Shown: positions 45,701 through 57,344 of the stretch, piece by piece
How the letters are laid out: each line of letters starts with the position of its first letter
How positions within the stretch are numbered: the first letter of the stretch is position 1
Assembly (NCBI GenBank): GCA_933228675.1
Contig: OW121744.1
Span: 100,448,813-100,512,812, forward strand
Length of the DNA: 64,000 bases
Reading direction: 5' to 3'
Origin: Stomorhina lunata
Taxonomy: Eukaryota; Arthropoda; Insecta; Diptera; Rhiniidae
Notes under the pieces: model-generated
What the model was told of the DNA's origin: nothing
Databases searched by the model: none
The model's input: only the letters and a program-made list of their open reading frames with translations
Program-made: the position numbers and the translations under genes

Positions 45701-48700
45701 TTATTGTGTAGTTGAGCTTTTTTTATTGTAGTTTTTTGTAAAAAGCTTTACCTTGAAACATTAACGTTGAAAAAACTTTTAAGTTTCTTTTAAATTCTTC
45801 TTTTATTAAGTGCTTTTCTAAATAAGTTTATTTAGTTTTTAATATTTTCTAAATTAAAAACTAAACTACAAATCTGTGAAGCTTTGCCTTTTAAAGTGTT
45901 TGGTGCTACTACTCTTTATCTGAAAATAGTTTAAAATTGAAAAATTTACATTTTTAAGAGTTTTAAGCATAATTTTAATGATGTTTTCCAATGCTTTTGT
46001 CCTTGTATTTCCTTCATTAAACTACAAAATTTATGACTAAAAGCTCTTTTCTTTAACGTCTAAAAAGTAACATAAAAAACTTTTAACATTAAAAAGTTTA
46101 TTGCAAAAAAATCCCTTTTTAATTCTTTTTACACATTGAAAGCTTTTTTCTACAAAATGCTTTAAATTATCAGCAAAATAATTACGCGAAAAAGCGTTAT
46201 TCCAATTAAAATTTAAGATTTACTTTAAAAAAGATTTTAGGAAAATTTGCAAGCTTTAAAAAAAGATTTACTTAAAGATATAAGTGTTTTTGAGCTTTAC
46301 TTGCATTGAAAAGCTTTAATTGAGTTTAATTTTATCAGAATGCTTTTATATGAAAGGAAAAAGCTTTAGAGTTAAACATTTTTTAATTTTATTATTAAAC
46401 TTTGTAAGAGCTTTCTGACAAATCAATAAAACTTGTTAATCTTTTATATAAAAATATTAAAAGCTTTCTAATAAAGAAAAATTAAGATTATCTTTAAGGT
46501 TTTTTTATAATGAATATTTATCAATTGTTTAGTAGAAGTTTTATAATAAGGATGATTTATAATAGTTTAAGAGCTTTTGCAAAAGTATAAGAGTTATTTA
46601 AAGTCTAAATGCCAAAAGCTTTAGTATGAAAGACTTTTATATATTTCCATAAAATATTAAAAATTTTTGATAGTTTTATTGACCGTTTTTTATCATCAGC
46701 TTTTAAAAGTGTTATGCCTATTTTTACACCAATTATATCATTTTAGTTAATTTATATCATAAATCATTTTGGAGGCAATTTATCTTTATTTATATTTGTT
46801 TTAATAGCCTCAATTAATTAAAAAAATATTTATATGTTTTTGTTTAACTCTTTATCATCTCATTAATCTATTGATTTAAGCTTATTTTCACTTTTTTCTG
46901 AAATCCAACCAATTATATCTAACATTTGTCTTTGCTACTGATTTACAATTAACCAAATTTTTTAAAAACTTTTCAACACCTGTCGTCATAAATCTCTAAA
47001 ATGATCATAAATATTAAGTTGTGTAATAAAAATGTTACAAATTTAGATTTATGTTTTAGAAATCTTTATGCAAATTTTAATGTAATTAATAAAGAAATTC
47101 AAGAAATTAGGCCAATTTCTTTCTATTTGTTAAAATAAAATTTTTGCTGTAGTTTAATTTCTTATGTAACAAAATATTTAAATAACATTTATCAAAACTT
47201 CTTGTGAGATCTAGTCCATTAAATATGCAAATTTTGAAATAGCCAAAATTATAAATCATAACAAATTATTTCTACTTTTTAGCTTTTTCAACAGGAAACA
47301 CTTTTTATAGAATCTTAAGTAAATGTTTTTCATTAATTTTCGCTAAATTTAAGAAACATTTCACAAAACTGTCTTAAAGCTTTTTTAAAGCACAATTTTA
47401 GTAAAAAGCTTTTAAATTTTGCAAATTATTTAAAAAATGTTTAGCTGAAACTTTCTAAATATAACAAACCATTTCCATACATTCTTATCTAAATATATTC
47501 AGAATTTTCTAATTAAAGCTTTTTTCCAATAAAAATGTTAAAATTGTTTGAAGAGCTTTTGTGTAAAATTTTGAAAAAAGTATTGAAAATCAAAGAGATT
47601 AAATTGCATTTGAAATTTTTTTAAAGGAAGAACTAACTACCAAAATATGAAATAGTAGAGCTTTCAATTGTAGAGCTTTTAAAGCTAGTAATGAGTCAAA
47701 AATTTTAAGAGTTTTAAGAGAGCTTTTGGAAAATTTTGTATTTTTCAAAAAGCTTTTAAGGAGTAAAAATTTTTATAGAAAATTTTTCTAAAGAAAAATA
47801 TTTGTATAGAAAATTTTTCTATAGAAGAGTATTTTGATAGAAAATTTTTCTATAGAAAAATATTTTCATAGAAAATTTTTCTGTAGAAATATATTTTCAT
47901 AGAAAATTTTTCTATAAAAAAATAGTTTCAAAAAAGATTTTTCTATGGAAAAATTATTTAAAAGAAAATTTTTTTATAGAAGTTTTTCCATTAAAAAATA
48001 TTTTTACAGAAAAGGTTTTTATAGAAAATTTTTCTATAGAAAAATATTTTCATAGAAAATTTTTCTGTAGAAATTTATTTTTATAGAAAATTTTTCTATA
48101 AAAAAATATTTTCATAGAAGATTTTTCTATGGAAAAATTATTTAAAAGAAAATTTTTTTATAGAAAAATATTTTTATAGAAATTTTTCCATTAAAACATA
48201 TTTTTACGGAAAAGGTTTCTATATGAAAATATTTTAGTAGAGAAATTTTTCTATAGAAAAATATTTTAATAGAATATTTTTTATAGAAAAATATTTTAAT
48301 AGAATATTTTTTATAGAAAAATATTTTAATAGAAAAATTTTTCTATAGAAAAATATTTTTGAAAAATTAGGTTTCATCAGGCTTGAGTTCATTTAATTTT
48401 CAAATTATTAATTTTGAAAATTGGAAAGTAAATTATGGAGAAAAACTGAAAAAATTATTTTTGAACGCGGCTAGTGGATTGCAATTTCTGTCCCGCCACA
48501 GGACGTCATCAGCACTTAGCGCCCTCGACCACAGTCGAGTTGTCAAATTGCAGAGATAATCATCAATTTAACTCATTGAGTTTGATCGAACATCCCTACG
48601 TTTTTTTTTAATTGATTGTGTATTCTCCTATTACTTGTTTTGCTCGATCTTTTCACTTGCCGTTGGCATGTAGAGAAGAACAAGACTTTTTTGGTTTGAT

Positions 48701-51700
48701 GCTATTTTTAGAATAGTAACAATGTTAACAACATATGTATGTAAGTAAATTACATGAATGTATGTAAATGCAACGTGCCCTTTGCTTTTAATTATTTGGG
48801 AATTAATTATTCGAACTTTAGAATTAATTGAAAAATTAGGTTTCATCAGGCTTGAGTTCATTTAATTTTCAAATTATTAATTTTGAAAATTGGAAAGTAA
48901 ATTATGGAGAAAAACTGAAAAAATTATTTTTGAACGCGGCTAGTGGATTGCAATTTCTGTCCCGCCACAGGACGTCATCAGCACTTAGCGCCCTCGACCA
49001 CAGTCGAGTTGTCAAATTGCAGAGATAATCATCAATTTAACTCATTGAGTTTGATCGAACATCCCTACGTTTTTTTTTTAATTGATTGTGTATTCTCCTA
49101 TTACTTGTGTTGCTCGATCTTTTCACTTGCCGTTGGCATGTAGAGAAGAACAAGACTTTTTTGGTTTGATGCTATTTTTAGAATAGTAACAATGTTAACA
49201 ACATATGTATGTAAGTAAATTACATGAATGTATGTAAATGCAACGTGCCCTTTGCTTTTAATTATTTGGGAATTAATTATTCGAACTTTAGAATTAATTG
49301 AAAAATTAGGTTTCATCAGGCTTGAGTTCATTTAATTTTCAAATTATTAATTTTGAAAATTGGAAAGTAAATTATGGAGAAAAACTGAAAAAATTATTTT
49401 TGAACGCGGCTAGTGGATTGCAATTTCTGTCCCGCCACAGGACGTCATCAGCACTTAGCGCCCTCGACCACAGTCGAGTTGTCAAATTGCAGAGATAATC
49501 ATCAATTTAACTCATTGAGTTTGATCGAACATCCCTACGTTTTTTTTTAATTGATTGTGTATTCTCCTATTACTTGTTTTGCTCGATCTTTTCACTTGCC
49601 GTTGGCATGTAGAGAAGAACAAGACTTTTTTGGTTTGATGCTATTTTTAGAATAGTAACAATGTTAACAACATATGTATGTAAGTAAATTACATGAATGT
49701 ATGTAAATGCAACGTGCCCTTTGCTTTTAATTATTTGGGAATTAATTATTCGAACTTTAGAATTAATTGAAAAATTACGTTTCATCAGGCTTGAGTTCAT
49801 TTAATTTTCAAATTATTAATTTTGAAAATTGGAAAGTAAATTATGGAGAAAAACTGAAAAAATTATTTTTGAACGCGGCTAGTGGATTGCAATTTCTGTC
49901 CCGCCACAGGACGTCATCAGCACTTAGCGCCCTCGACCACAGTCGAGTTGTCAAATTGCAGAGATAATCATCAATTTAACTCATTGAGTTTGATCGAACA
50001 TCCCTACGTTTTTTTTTTAATTGATTGTGTATTCTCCTATTACTTGTTTTGCTCGATCTTTTCACTTGCCGTTGGCATGTAGAGAAGAACAAGACTTTTT
50101 TGGTTTGATGCTATTTTTAGAATAGTAACAATGTTAACAACATATGTATGTAAGTAAATTACATGAATGTATGTAAATGCAACGTGCCCTTTGCTTTTAA
50201 TTATTTGGGAATTAATTATTCGAACTTTAGAATTAATTGAAAAATTAGGTTTCATCAGGCTTGAGTTCATTTAATTTTCAAATTATTAATTTTGAAAATT
50301 GGAAAGTAAATTATGGAGAAAAACTGAAAAAATTATTTTTGAACGCGGCTAGTGGATTGCAATTTCTGTCCCGCCACAGGACGTCATCAGCACTTAGCGC
50401 CCTCGACCACAGTCGAGTTGTCAAATTGCAGAGATAATCATCAATTTAACTCATTGAGTTTGATCGAACATCCCTACGTTTTTTTTTAATTGATTGTGTA
50501 TTCTCCTATTACTTGTTTTGCTCGATCTTTTCACTTGCCGTTGGCATGTAGAGAAGAACAAGACTTTTTTGGTTTGATGCTATTTTTAGAATAGTAACAA
50601 TGTTAACAACATATGTATGTAAGTAAATTACATGAATGTATGTAAATGCAACGTGCCCTTTGCTTTTAATTATTTGGGAATTAATTATTCGAACTTTAGA
50701 ATTAATTGAAAAATTAGGTTTCATCAGGCTTGAGTTCATTTAATTTTCAAATTATTAATTTTGAAAATTGGAAAGTAAATTATGGAGAAAAACTGAAAAA
50801 ATTATTTTTGAACGCGGCTAGTGGATTGCAATTTCTGTCCCGCCACAGGACGTCATCAGCACTTAGCGCCCTCGACCACAGTCGAGTTGTCAAATTGCAG
50901 AGATAATCATCAATTTAACTCATTGAGTTTGATCGAACATCCCTACGTTTTTTTTTTAATTGATTGTGTATTCTCCTATTACTTGTTTTGCTCGATCTTT
51001 TCACTTGCCGTTGGCATGTAGAGAAGAACAAGACTTTTTTGGTTTGATGCTATTTTTAGAATAGTAACAATGTTAACAACATATGTATGTAAGTAAATTA
51101 CATGAATGTATGTAAATGCAACGTGCCCTTTGCTTTTAATTATTTGGGAATTAATTATTCGAACTTTAGAATTAATTGAAAAATTAGGTTTCATCAGGCT
51201 TGAGTTCATTTAATTTTCAAATTATTAATTTTGAAAATTGGAAAGTAAATTATGGAGAAAAACTGAAAAAATTATTTTTGAACGTTCAAAAATAATTTTT
51301 TCAGTTTTTCTCCATAATTTACTTTCCAATTTTCAAAATTAATAATTTGAAAATTAAATGAACTCAAGCCTGATGAAACCTAATTTTTCAATTAATTCTA
51401 AAGTTCGAATAATTAATTCCCAAATAATTAAAAGCAAAGGGCACGTTGCATTTACATACATTCATGTAATTTACTTACATACATATGTTGTTAACATTGT
51501 TACTATTCTAAAAATAGCATCAAACCAAAAAAGTCTTGTTCTTCTCTACATGCCAACGGCAAGTGAAAAGATCGAGCAAAACAAGTAATAGGAGAATACA
51601 CAATCAATAAAAAAAAAAACGTAGGGATGTTCGATCAAACTCAATGAGTTAAATTGATGATTATCTCTGCAATTTGACAACTCGACTGTGGTCGAGGGCG

Positions 51701-54700
51701 CTAAGTGCTGATGACGTCCTGTGGCGGGACAGAAATTGCAATCCACTAGCCGCGTTCAAAAATAATTTTTTCAGTTTTTCTCCATAATTTACTTTCCAAT
51801 TTTCAAAATTAATAATTTGAAAATTAAATGAACTCAAGCCTGATGAAACCTAATTTTTCAATTAATTCTAAAGTTCGAATAATTAATTCCCAAATAATTA
51901 AAAGCAAAGGGCACGTTGCATTTACATACATTCATGTAATTTACTTACATACATATGTTGTTAACATTGTTACTATTCTAAAAATAGCATCAAACCAAAA
52001 AAGTCTTGTTCTTCTCTACATGCCAACGGCAAGTGAAAAGATCGAGCAAAACAAGTAATAGGAGAATACACAATCAATTAAAAAAAAACGTAGGGATGTT
52101 CGATCAAACTCAATGAGTTAAATTGATGATTATCTCTGCAATTTGACAACTCGACTGTGGTCGAGGGCGCTAAGTGCTGATGACGTCCTGTGGCGGGACA
52201 GAAATTGCAATCCACTAGCCGCGTTCAAAAATAATTTTTTCAGTTTTTCTCCATAATTTACTTTCCAATTTTCAAAATTAATAATTTGAAAATTAAATGA
52301 ACTCAAGCCTGATGAAACCTAATTTTTCAATTAATTCTAAAGTTCGAATAATTAATTCCCAAATAATTAAAAGCAAAGGGCACGTTGCATTTACATACAT
52401 TCATGTAATTTACTTACATACATATGTTGTTAACATTGTTACTATTCTAAAAATAGCATCAAACCAAAAAAGTCTTGTTCTTCTCTACATGCCAACGGCA
52501 AGTGAAAAGATCGAGCAAAACAAGTAATAGGAGAATACACAATCAATTAAAAAAAAACGTAGGGATGTTCGATCAAACTCAATGAGTTAAATTGATGATT
52601 ATCTCTGCAATTTGACAACTCGACTGTGGTCGAGGGCGCTAAGTGCTGATGACGTCCTGTGGCGGGACAGAAATTGCAATCCACTAGCCGCGTTCAAAAA
52701 TAATTTTTTCAGTTTTTCTCCATAATTTACTTTCCAATTTTCAAAATTAATAATTTGAAAATTAAATGAACTCAAGCCTGATGAAACCTAATTTTTCAAT
52801 TAATTCTAAAGTTCGAATAATTAATTCCCAAATAATTAAAAGCAAAGGGCACGTTGCATTTACATACATTCATGTAATTTACTTACATACATATGTTGTT
52901 AACATTGTTACTATTCTAAAAATAGCATCAAACCAAAAAAGTCTTGTTCTTCTCTACATGCCAACGGCAAGTGAAAAGATCGAGCAAAACAAGTAATAGG
53001 AGAATACACAATCAATTAAAAAAAAAAACGTAGGGATGTTCGATCAAACTCAATGAGTTAAATTGATGATTATCTCTGCAATTTGACAACTCGACTGTGG
53101 TCGAGGGCGCTAAGTGCTGATGACGTCCTGTGGCGGGACAGAAATTGCAATCCACTAGCCGCGTTCAAAAATAATTTTTTCAGTTTTTCTCCATAATTTA
53201 CTTTCCAATTTTCAAAATTAATAATTTGAAAATTAAATGAACTCAAGCCTGATGAAACCTAATTTTTCAATTAATTCTAAAGTTCGAATAATTAATTCCC
53301 AAATAATTAAAAGCAAAGGGCACGTTGCATTTACATACATTCATGTAATTTACTTACATACATATGTTGTTAACATTGTTACTATTCTAAAAATAGCATC
53401 AAACCAAAAAAGTCTTGTTCTTCTCTACATGCCAACGGCAAGTGAAAAGATCGAGCAAAACAAGTAATAGGAGAATACACAATCAATTAAAAAAAAACGT
53501 AGGGATGTTCGATCAAACTCAATGAGTTAAATTGATGATTATCTCTGCAATTTGACAACTCGACTGTGGTCGAGGGCGCTAAGTGCTGATGACGTCCTGT
53601 GGCGGGACAGAAATTGCAATCCACTAGCCGCGTTCAAAAATAATTTTTTCAGTTTTTCTCCATAATTTACTTTCCAATTTTCAAAATTAATAATTTGAAA
53701 ATTAAATGAACTCAAGCCTGATGAAACCTAATTTTTCAATTAATTCTAAAGTTCGAATAATTAATTCCCAAATAAAAATATTTTTGTCGAAAATTTTTCT
53801 ATAGAAAAATATTTTTGTCGAAAATTTTTCTATAGAAAAATATTTTTGTCGAAAAATTTTCTATAGAAAAATATTTTTGTCGAAAATTTTTCTATAGAAA
53901 AATATTTTTGTCGAAAATTTTTCTATAAAAAAATATTTTTGTCGAAAATTTTTCTATAGAAAAATATTTTTGTCGAAAATTTTTCCATAGCAAAATATTT
54001 TTGTCGAAAATTTTTCTATAGAAAAATATTTTTGTCGAAAATTTTTCTATAGAAAAATATTTTGGTCGAAAATTTTTCTATAGAAAAATATTTTTGTCGA
54101 AAATTTTTCTATAGAAAAATATTTTTGTTGAAAAATTTTCTATAGAAAAATATTTTTGTCGAAAATTTTTCTATAGAAAAATATTTTTGTCGAAAATTTT
54201 TCTATAAAAATATTTTTGTCGAAAATTTTTCTATAGAAAAATATTTTTGTCGAAAATTTTTCTATAGAAAAATATTTTTGTCGAAAATTTTTCTATAGAA
54301 AAATATTTTTGTCGAAAATTTTTCTATAGAAAAATATTTTTGTCGAAAATTTTTCTATAGAAAAATATTTTTGTCGAAAATTTTTCTATAGAAAAATATT
54401 TTTGTCGAAAATTTTTCTATAGAAAAATATTTTTGTCGAAAATTTTTCTATAGAAAAATATTTTTGTCGAAAATTTTTCTATAGAAAAATATTTTTGTCG
54501 AAAATTTTCTATAGAAAAATATTTTGGTCGAAAATTTTTCTATAGAAAAATATTTTTGTCGAAAATTTTTCTATAGAAAAATATTTTTGTCGAAAATTTT
54601 TCTATAGAAAAATATTTTTGTCGAAAATTTTTCTATAGAAAAATATTTTTGTCGAAAATTTTTCTATAGAAAAATATTTTTGTCGAAAATTTTTCTATAG

Positions 54701-56376
54701 AAAAATATTTTTGTCGAAAATTTTTCTATAGAAAAATATTTTTGTCGAAAATTTTTCTATAGAAAAATATTTTTGTCGAAAATTTTTCTATAGAAAAATA
54801 TTTTTGTCGAAAATTTTTCTATACAAAAATATTTTTGTCGAAAATTTTTCTATACAAAAATATTTTTGTCGAAAATTTTTCTATAGAAAAATATTTTTGT
54901 CGAAAGTTTTTCTATAGAAAAATATTTTTGTCGAAAATTTTTCTATAGAAAAATATTTTTGTCGAAAATTTTTCTATAGAAAAATATTTTTGTCGAAAAT
55001 TTTTCTATAGAAAAATATTTTTGTCCAAAATTTTTCTATAGAAAAATATTTTTGTCGAAAATTTTTCCATAGAAAAATATTTTTATAGAAAATTTTTCTA
55101 TAGAAAAGTATTTTTATTGAAAATTTTTGCTTTAAATAAAGAATTGGTTAAATTTTAAACTAAAGACTTGAGAAGCAAACTTTTTCCTAAAACTTTTAAT
55201 ATGATTTCTTAAAAGCTATTGTAGCTTTTAAATAATAATTTCCACTTAAACAAAGACTTTAGAAAGAAACTTGAAAACTTTTCGACTTAAAAAGAAAATT
55301 TTTGAACATTAATTTTTTTTGCAAAAATTTAAGTGGACAGTTCAATTTTTTTAAAAAAGCTTTTGTATTTTTATGAAGAAAAGCTCAAAAAAATTAATTG
55401 TATGAACTCCAAACTAAAGACTTAAGCAACAAACTTTTGTTTTATTAAACTTCCAATGTGCTTTCTTTAAAGCTTTCACAGCTTTTAAAAAATAATTTCC
55501 ACTAAAACAAAAGATTTAGAAAAAGAACTTGAAAAATTTTTGACTTAAGATGCAAATTTTTGAGTATTAAGTTAATTTCACAAAATTTTAAGTTGTCAAT
55601 TTAATTAAAAAAAAAACGTTTTTGTGTTTTTATAAAGAAAAGCTCTAAAGAAAGAATTGGTTGAATTCCAAACATAAAATAATTTTTATTAAAAAAAGAT
55701 TTTGTATTTTTATAAAGAAAAGCTCAACAGAATGAATTGGCTGAACTTCAAACTAAAGACTTAAGAAGCAAACTTTGTTTATAATAAAACTTTCAATGTG
55801 CTTTCTTTAAAGCTTTTACAGCTTTTAAATAATAATTTCCACTAAAACAAAAGACTTAGGAAATAAACTTGAAAACTTTTTGACTTTTGTAAAAAAAGAG
55901 CTTTAAAGAAAGAATTTGTTAAACTCCAAACTAAAGATTTAAGAAACAAACTTTTTTTTGAAAAACAAAAGACTTAAGAAAGAAACTTGAAAACTTGGTT
56001 GAGCTTCAAACTAAAGACTGAAGAAGTAGCTTTGTTTTATAAAACTTTCAATGAGTTCTCTTTAAAGCTTTTAATAACTTTAAAATTTTATTTTTTACAC
56101 AAAATTGAAACCAAAACAAAAGACTTAAGAAAGAAACTTGAAAAATTTTTAACACATTTTTTTTTAATCAAAAATCACTTCGTTTGTATTAAAATTGCTT
56201 TTATATAATTTTGAAACACTTAAAAATCCACATTTGATTCTAAAATCCTTTTTCTTGTTTTCCTTTTGTTATTTTTAAATTTGAAACTTTTAACACTTTT
56301 TTATATATTTGAGTTGATGAAATGTCCTTTATATTAATTTTATTTTTTGTAAATATTAACAAACTAATACCTTCAT
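39728..56376 (-). CDS. Cpr56F: Cuticular protein with extended R&R chitin-binding domain (resilin-like, Cpr56F type)
   Basis: Main exon 40324-39728 (199 codons including stop) plus a proposed first exon 56376-56371 (ATG AAG). Joining gives MKCFTTIAVLACLSFVSAEP, a perfect signal peptide, and 200 aa in total. The mature N-terminus has four NYLPP/SYLPP-type repeats and Gly-rich stretches. The chitin-binding domain runs from KYEFKYDVQDFESGNDFGH through GRYYVLLPDGRKQIVDYEAD to NGYRPTIRYE (about 110-172), the extended Rebers-Riddiford consensus. A Gly/Gln-rich tail follows. Such proteins bind chitin in elastic cuticle. The exon 40324 acceptor (TTTCCAG) is clear. The distant first exon is inference: it has the right phase, a good translation context (CAAAAATG), a TATA box 135-142 bp upstream and a GT donor, but the donor (GTATTA) is weak. 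The 16,046-bp intron would hold the satellites described below. Gene name from recalled similarity. Confidence 0.8.
43981..44086. repeat. Foldback with about 49-bp arms
   Basis: Left arm 43981-44029 (AATCATTTCTAAAGAAACTG onward) pairs with right arm 44038-44086 (ending CTTTAGAAATGATT), with two or three mismatches and a loop of about 8 nt (TCCTAAGC). Non-coding. Confidence 0.9.
44529..44880. mobile_element. Possible hAT-type MITE remnant
   Basis: It starts CAGCGATGCCAACTCTACCA, which resembles hAT terminal repeats, followed by a short palindrome GTAGTAGATCTACTAC and a second related block near 44581. A weak partner TGGCATCATG lies near 44851. No target-site duplication could be confirmed, so the right border is uncertain. 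Confidence 0.35.
45113..45740. repeat. Tandem duplication, unit about 315 bp
   Basis: AGATTAAGTACATTAAAAGC at 45113 and AGATTTAGTACATTAAAAGC at 45428 begin two copies that share long stretches (AAGCTTCATTCAAGCATTTT, GCAATCATTGCAAAGAGATT) and end near GTGTAGTTGAGC. Divergence is low. A partial older relative lies near 44463-44530. Confidence 0.85.
47765..48357. repeat. CTATAG satellite, degenerate array on the left of the 469-bp repeats
   Basis: Irregular units of TTTTTCTATAGAAAAATATT with TTCATAGAAAA linkers. It directly abuts the first 469-bp unit; a clearer 31-bp version of the same theme lies on the other side of the 469-bp array (53775-55125). Confidence 0.85.
48358..51283 (-). repeat. 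469-bp satellite, left arm of a giant palindrome
   Basis: About 6.2 direct tandem units. GGTTTCATCAGGCTTGAG recurs near 48369, 48839, 49309, 49778, 50248, 50717 and 51187. Units are nearly identical; visible changes include a T-run of 9 or 10, GTGTTGCTCG near 49106 and ACGTTTCATC near 49776. Each unit has a GC-richer core (GTCCCGCCACAGGACGTCAT). Strand labels here are arbitrary and only mark that this arm is opposite to 51284-53774. A 76-codon frame repeats in each unit but is not supported as a gene. Confidence 0.95.
51284..53774 (+). repeat. 469-bp satellite, right arm of a giant palindrome
   Basis: About 5.3 units of the same repeat in reverse orientation, joined to the left arm with no spacer at GAACGTTC (51280-51287). 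Unit spacings read 470, 469, 469 and 471 bp. The first unit has a change near 51608 (CAATAAAA where other units have CAATTAAA), so the arms are not exact mirror copies. The last unit is cut off at CCCAAAT and runs into the 31-bp CTATAG satellite. Confidence 0.95.
53775..55125. repeat. 31-bp satellite TATTTTTGTCGAAAATTTTT-CTATAG
   Basis: About 43 highly uniform tandem units of 31 bp made of TTTTTCTATAGAAAAATA and TTTTTGTCGAAAA. Only scattered single changes are seen (GGTCG near 54064 and 54528, TACAAAAA near 54823). Uniformity is much higher than in the arrays at 12.8 or 23 kb, which suggests more recent expansion. Confidence 0.95.
55130..56200. repeat. Degenerate long-period repeats near the proposed first exon
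   Basis: Blocks such as CCAAACTAAAGACTTAAGAA, TTCTTTAAAGCTTT and CAAAAGACTTAGAAA recur near 55160, 55410, 55755, 55935 and 56010 at irregular spacing, with AAAGCTTT motifs between. They look like diverged, partly deleted copies of a unit of a few hundred bases. Confidence 0.6.
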
Positions 56377-56510
56377 TTTTGTATATTCAAAATTTAATTT
56401 AAGGATCACACACAAGTGGGGATTTTTGTTTAACTAAATAGAAATACTATTTGTTCTTCTTGTGAAGATGGTTGAATGGGTTTTGATACTGTAACAATTT
56501 TGTAGGCCAG

Positions 56511-56518
56511 TATTTATA
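56511..56518 (-). promoter_or_regulatory. TATA box of the cuticle gene
   Basis: TATAAATA on the minus strand. An initiator-like TTACAGTATC lies about 28 bp downstream (A near 56490), and the proposed ATG (56376) follows after a leader of about 114 nt. This supports the distant first exon. Confidence 0.55.
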
Positions 56519-57344
56519 TTTGAACGTCAAACATTTGAAACAGAAAAAACACATGAACAAAAAAAATTTAAAAAAAATAGCTACAAACCCCCAAAAAACA
56601 TGAAGAAGATGAAAAAATGAAAACTAAAAACATCATCACAAGAGCAAAATTTTATAAAACGCTCTAAGAAAAACAGAAAACCCCACACGCACACATACAA
56701 TAACACACTTACAACTAGAAGATGATGATGATCATGTTAAGAAAAATTAAGCGCGCCAAATTTTAAATAGAGAATCATTATTTTTTTTGTTTAAACCATA
56801 GAAAAACAAACCTTCTCTTCCCTTGAACACAATTTGAAATCATTTAATGTTTCTCATCTTAAGCAAAAACAAGAATATTTTCTGAATGGAAACTAAGGCA
56901 GCGCCAGGCAGCAACAATAGCTTTTGACACAAACCAAATTGTTTGAAAAGCAAAAAAAAAAAAACCCTATAAAATAAATGCATTTACTTCCATTTATTGT
57001 AGTTTATTATGTATTATGAGCAAATAGTTTTACTCAGATCTCAACAGTTATTTTTTTATTTTTCTTCTTATGTTAAATGAGCATTAGTTATAGTTTGGCT
57101 AAACAAAAAAATAACTTTCATTAGGAAACCGAATCTGTTTAAAAACCAAATAGATGGAAAAAATGAAAATGAAATGAGCACTGAGGGAGTAATTTTGAAC
57201 ATCACAGTAACATAAAACATGTGTACAAACATTAAATTCCACAACTATTAACTGTAGATGCACAATGGGTTGTAAAAGAAAATTTTAAAAATATAAAATG
57301 GGTCGTAAAGAAACTTTTAAAAATGTATAATATATGAAAAGTAA
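56519..57344. other. Upstream region of the cuticle gene
   Basis: About 0.8 kb of AT-rich DNA with poly-A runs and a CACACGCACACATACA stretch near 56684. It should hold regulatory sequence for the cuticle gene. No other gene or clear element was seen. The 22-bp satellite begins at its outer edge. Confidence 0.4.

Larger units (their letters stand above)
40400..47760. repeat. AAAGCTTT-rich, low-complexity intron region
   Basis: About 7 kb of AT-rich DNA in which AAAAGCTT, AAGCTTTT and close variants recur every few tens of bases on both strands (the motif is its own reverse complement). There is no fixed period over most of its length, but local tandem duplications occur (45113-45740). It contains a foldback at 43981-44086. 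No exon-like reading frame was found inside. Confidence 0.7.

Noticed and set aside
48631..53467. A 76-codon reading frame repeated in every 469-bp unit, and a 66-codon frame on the other strand
   Set aside because: Units are almost identical, so conservation of the frame is automatic. The 66-codon frame appears only in some units because of T-run length. No domain, signal peptide or initiation context was recognised.
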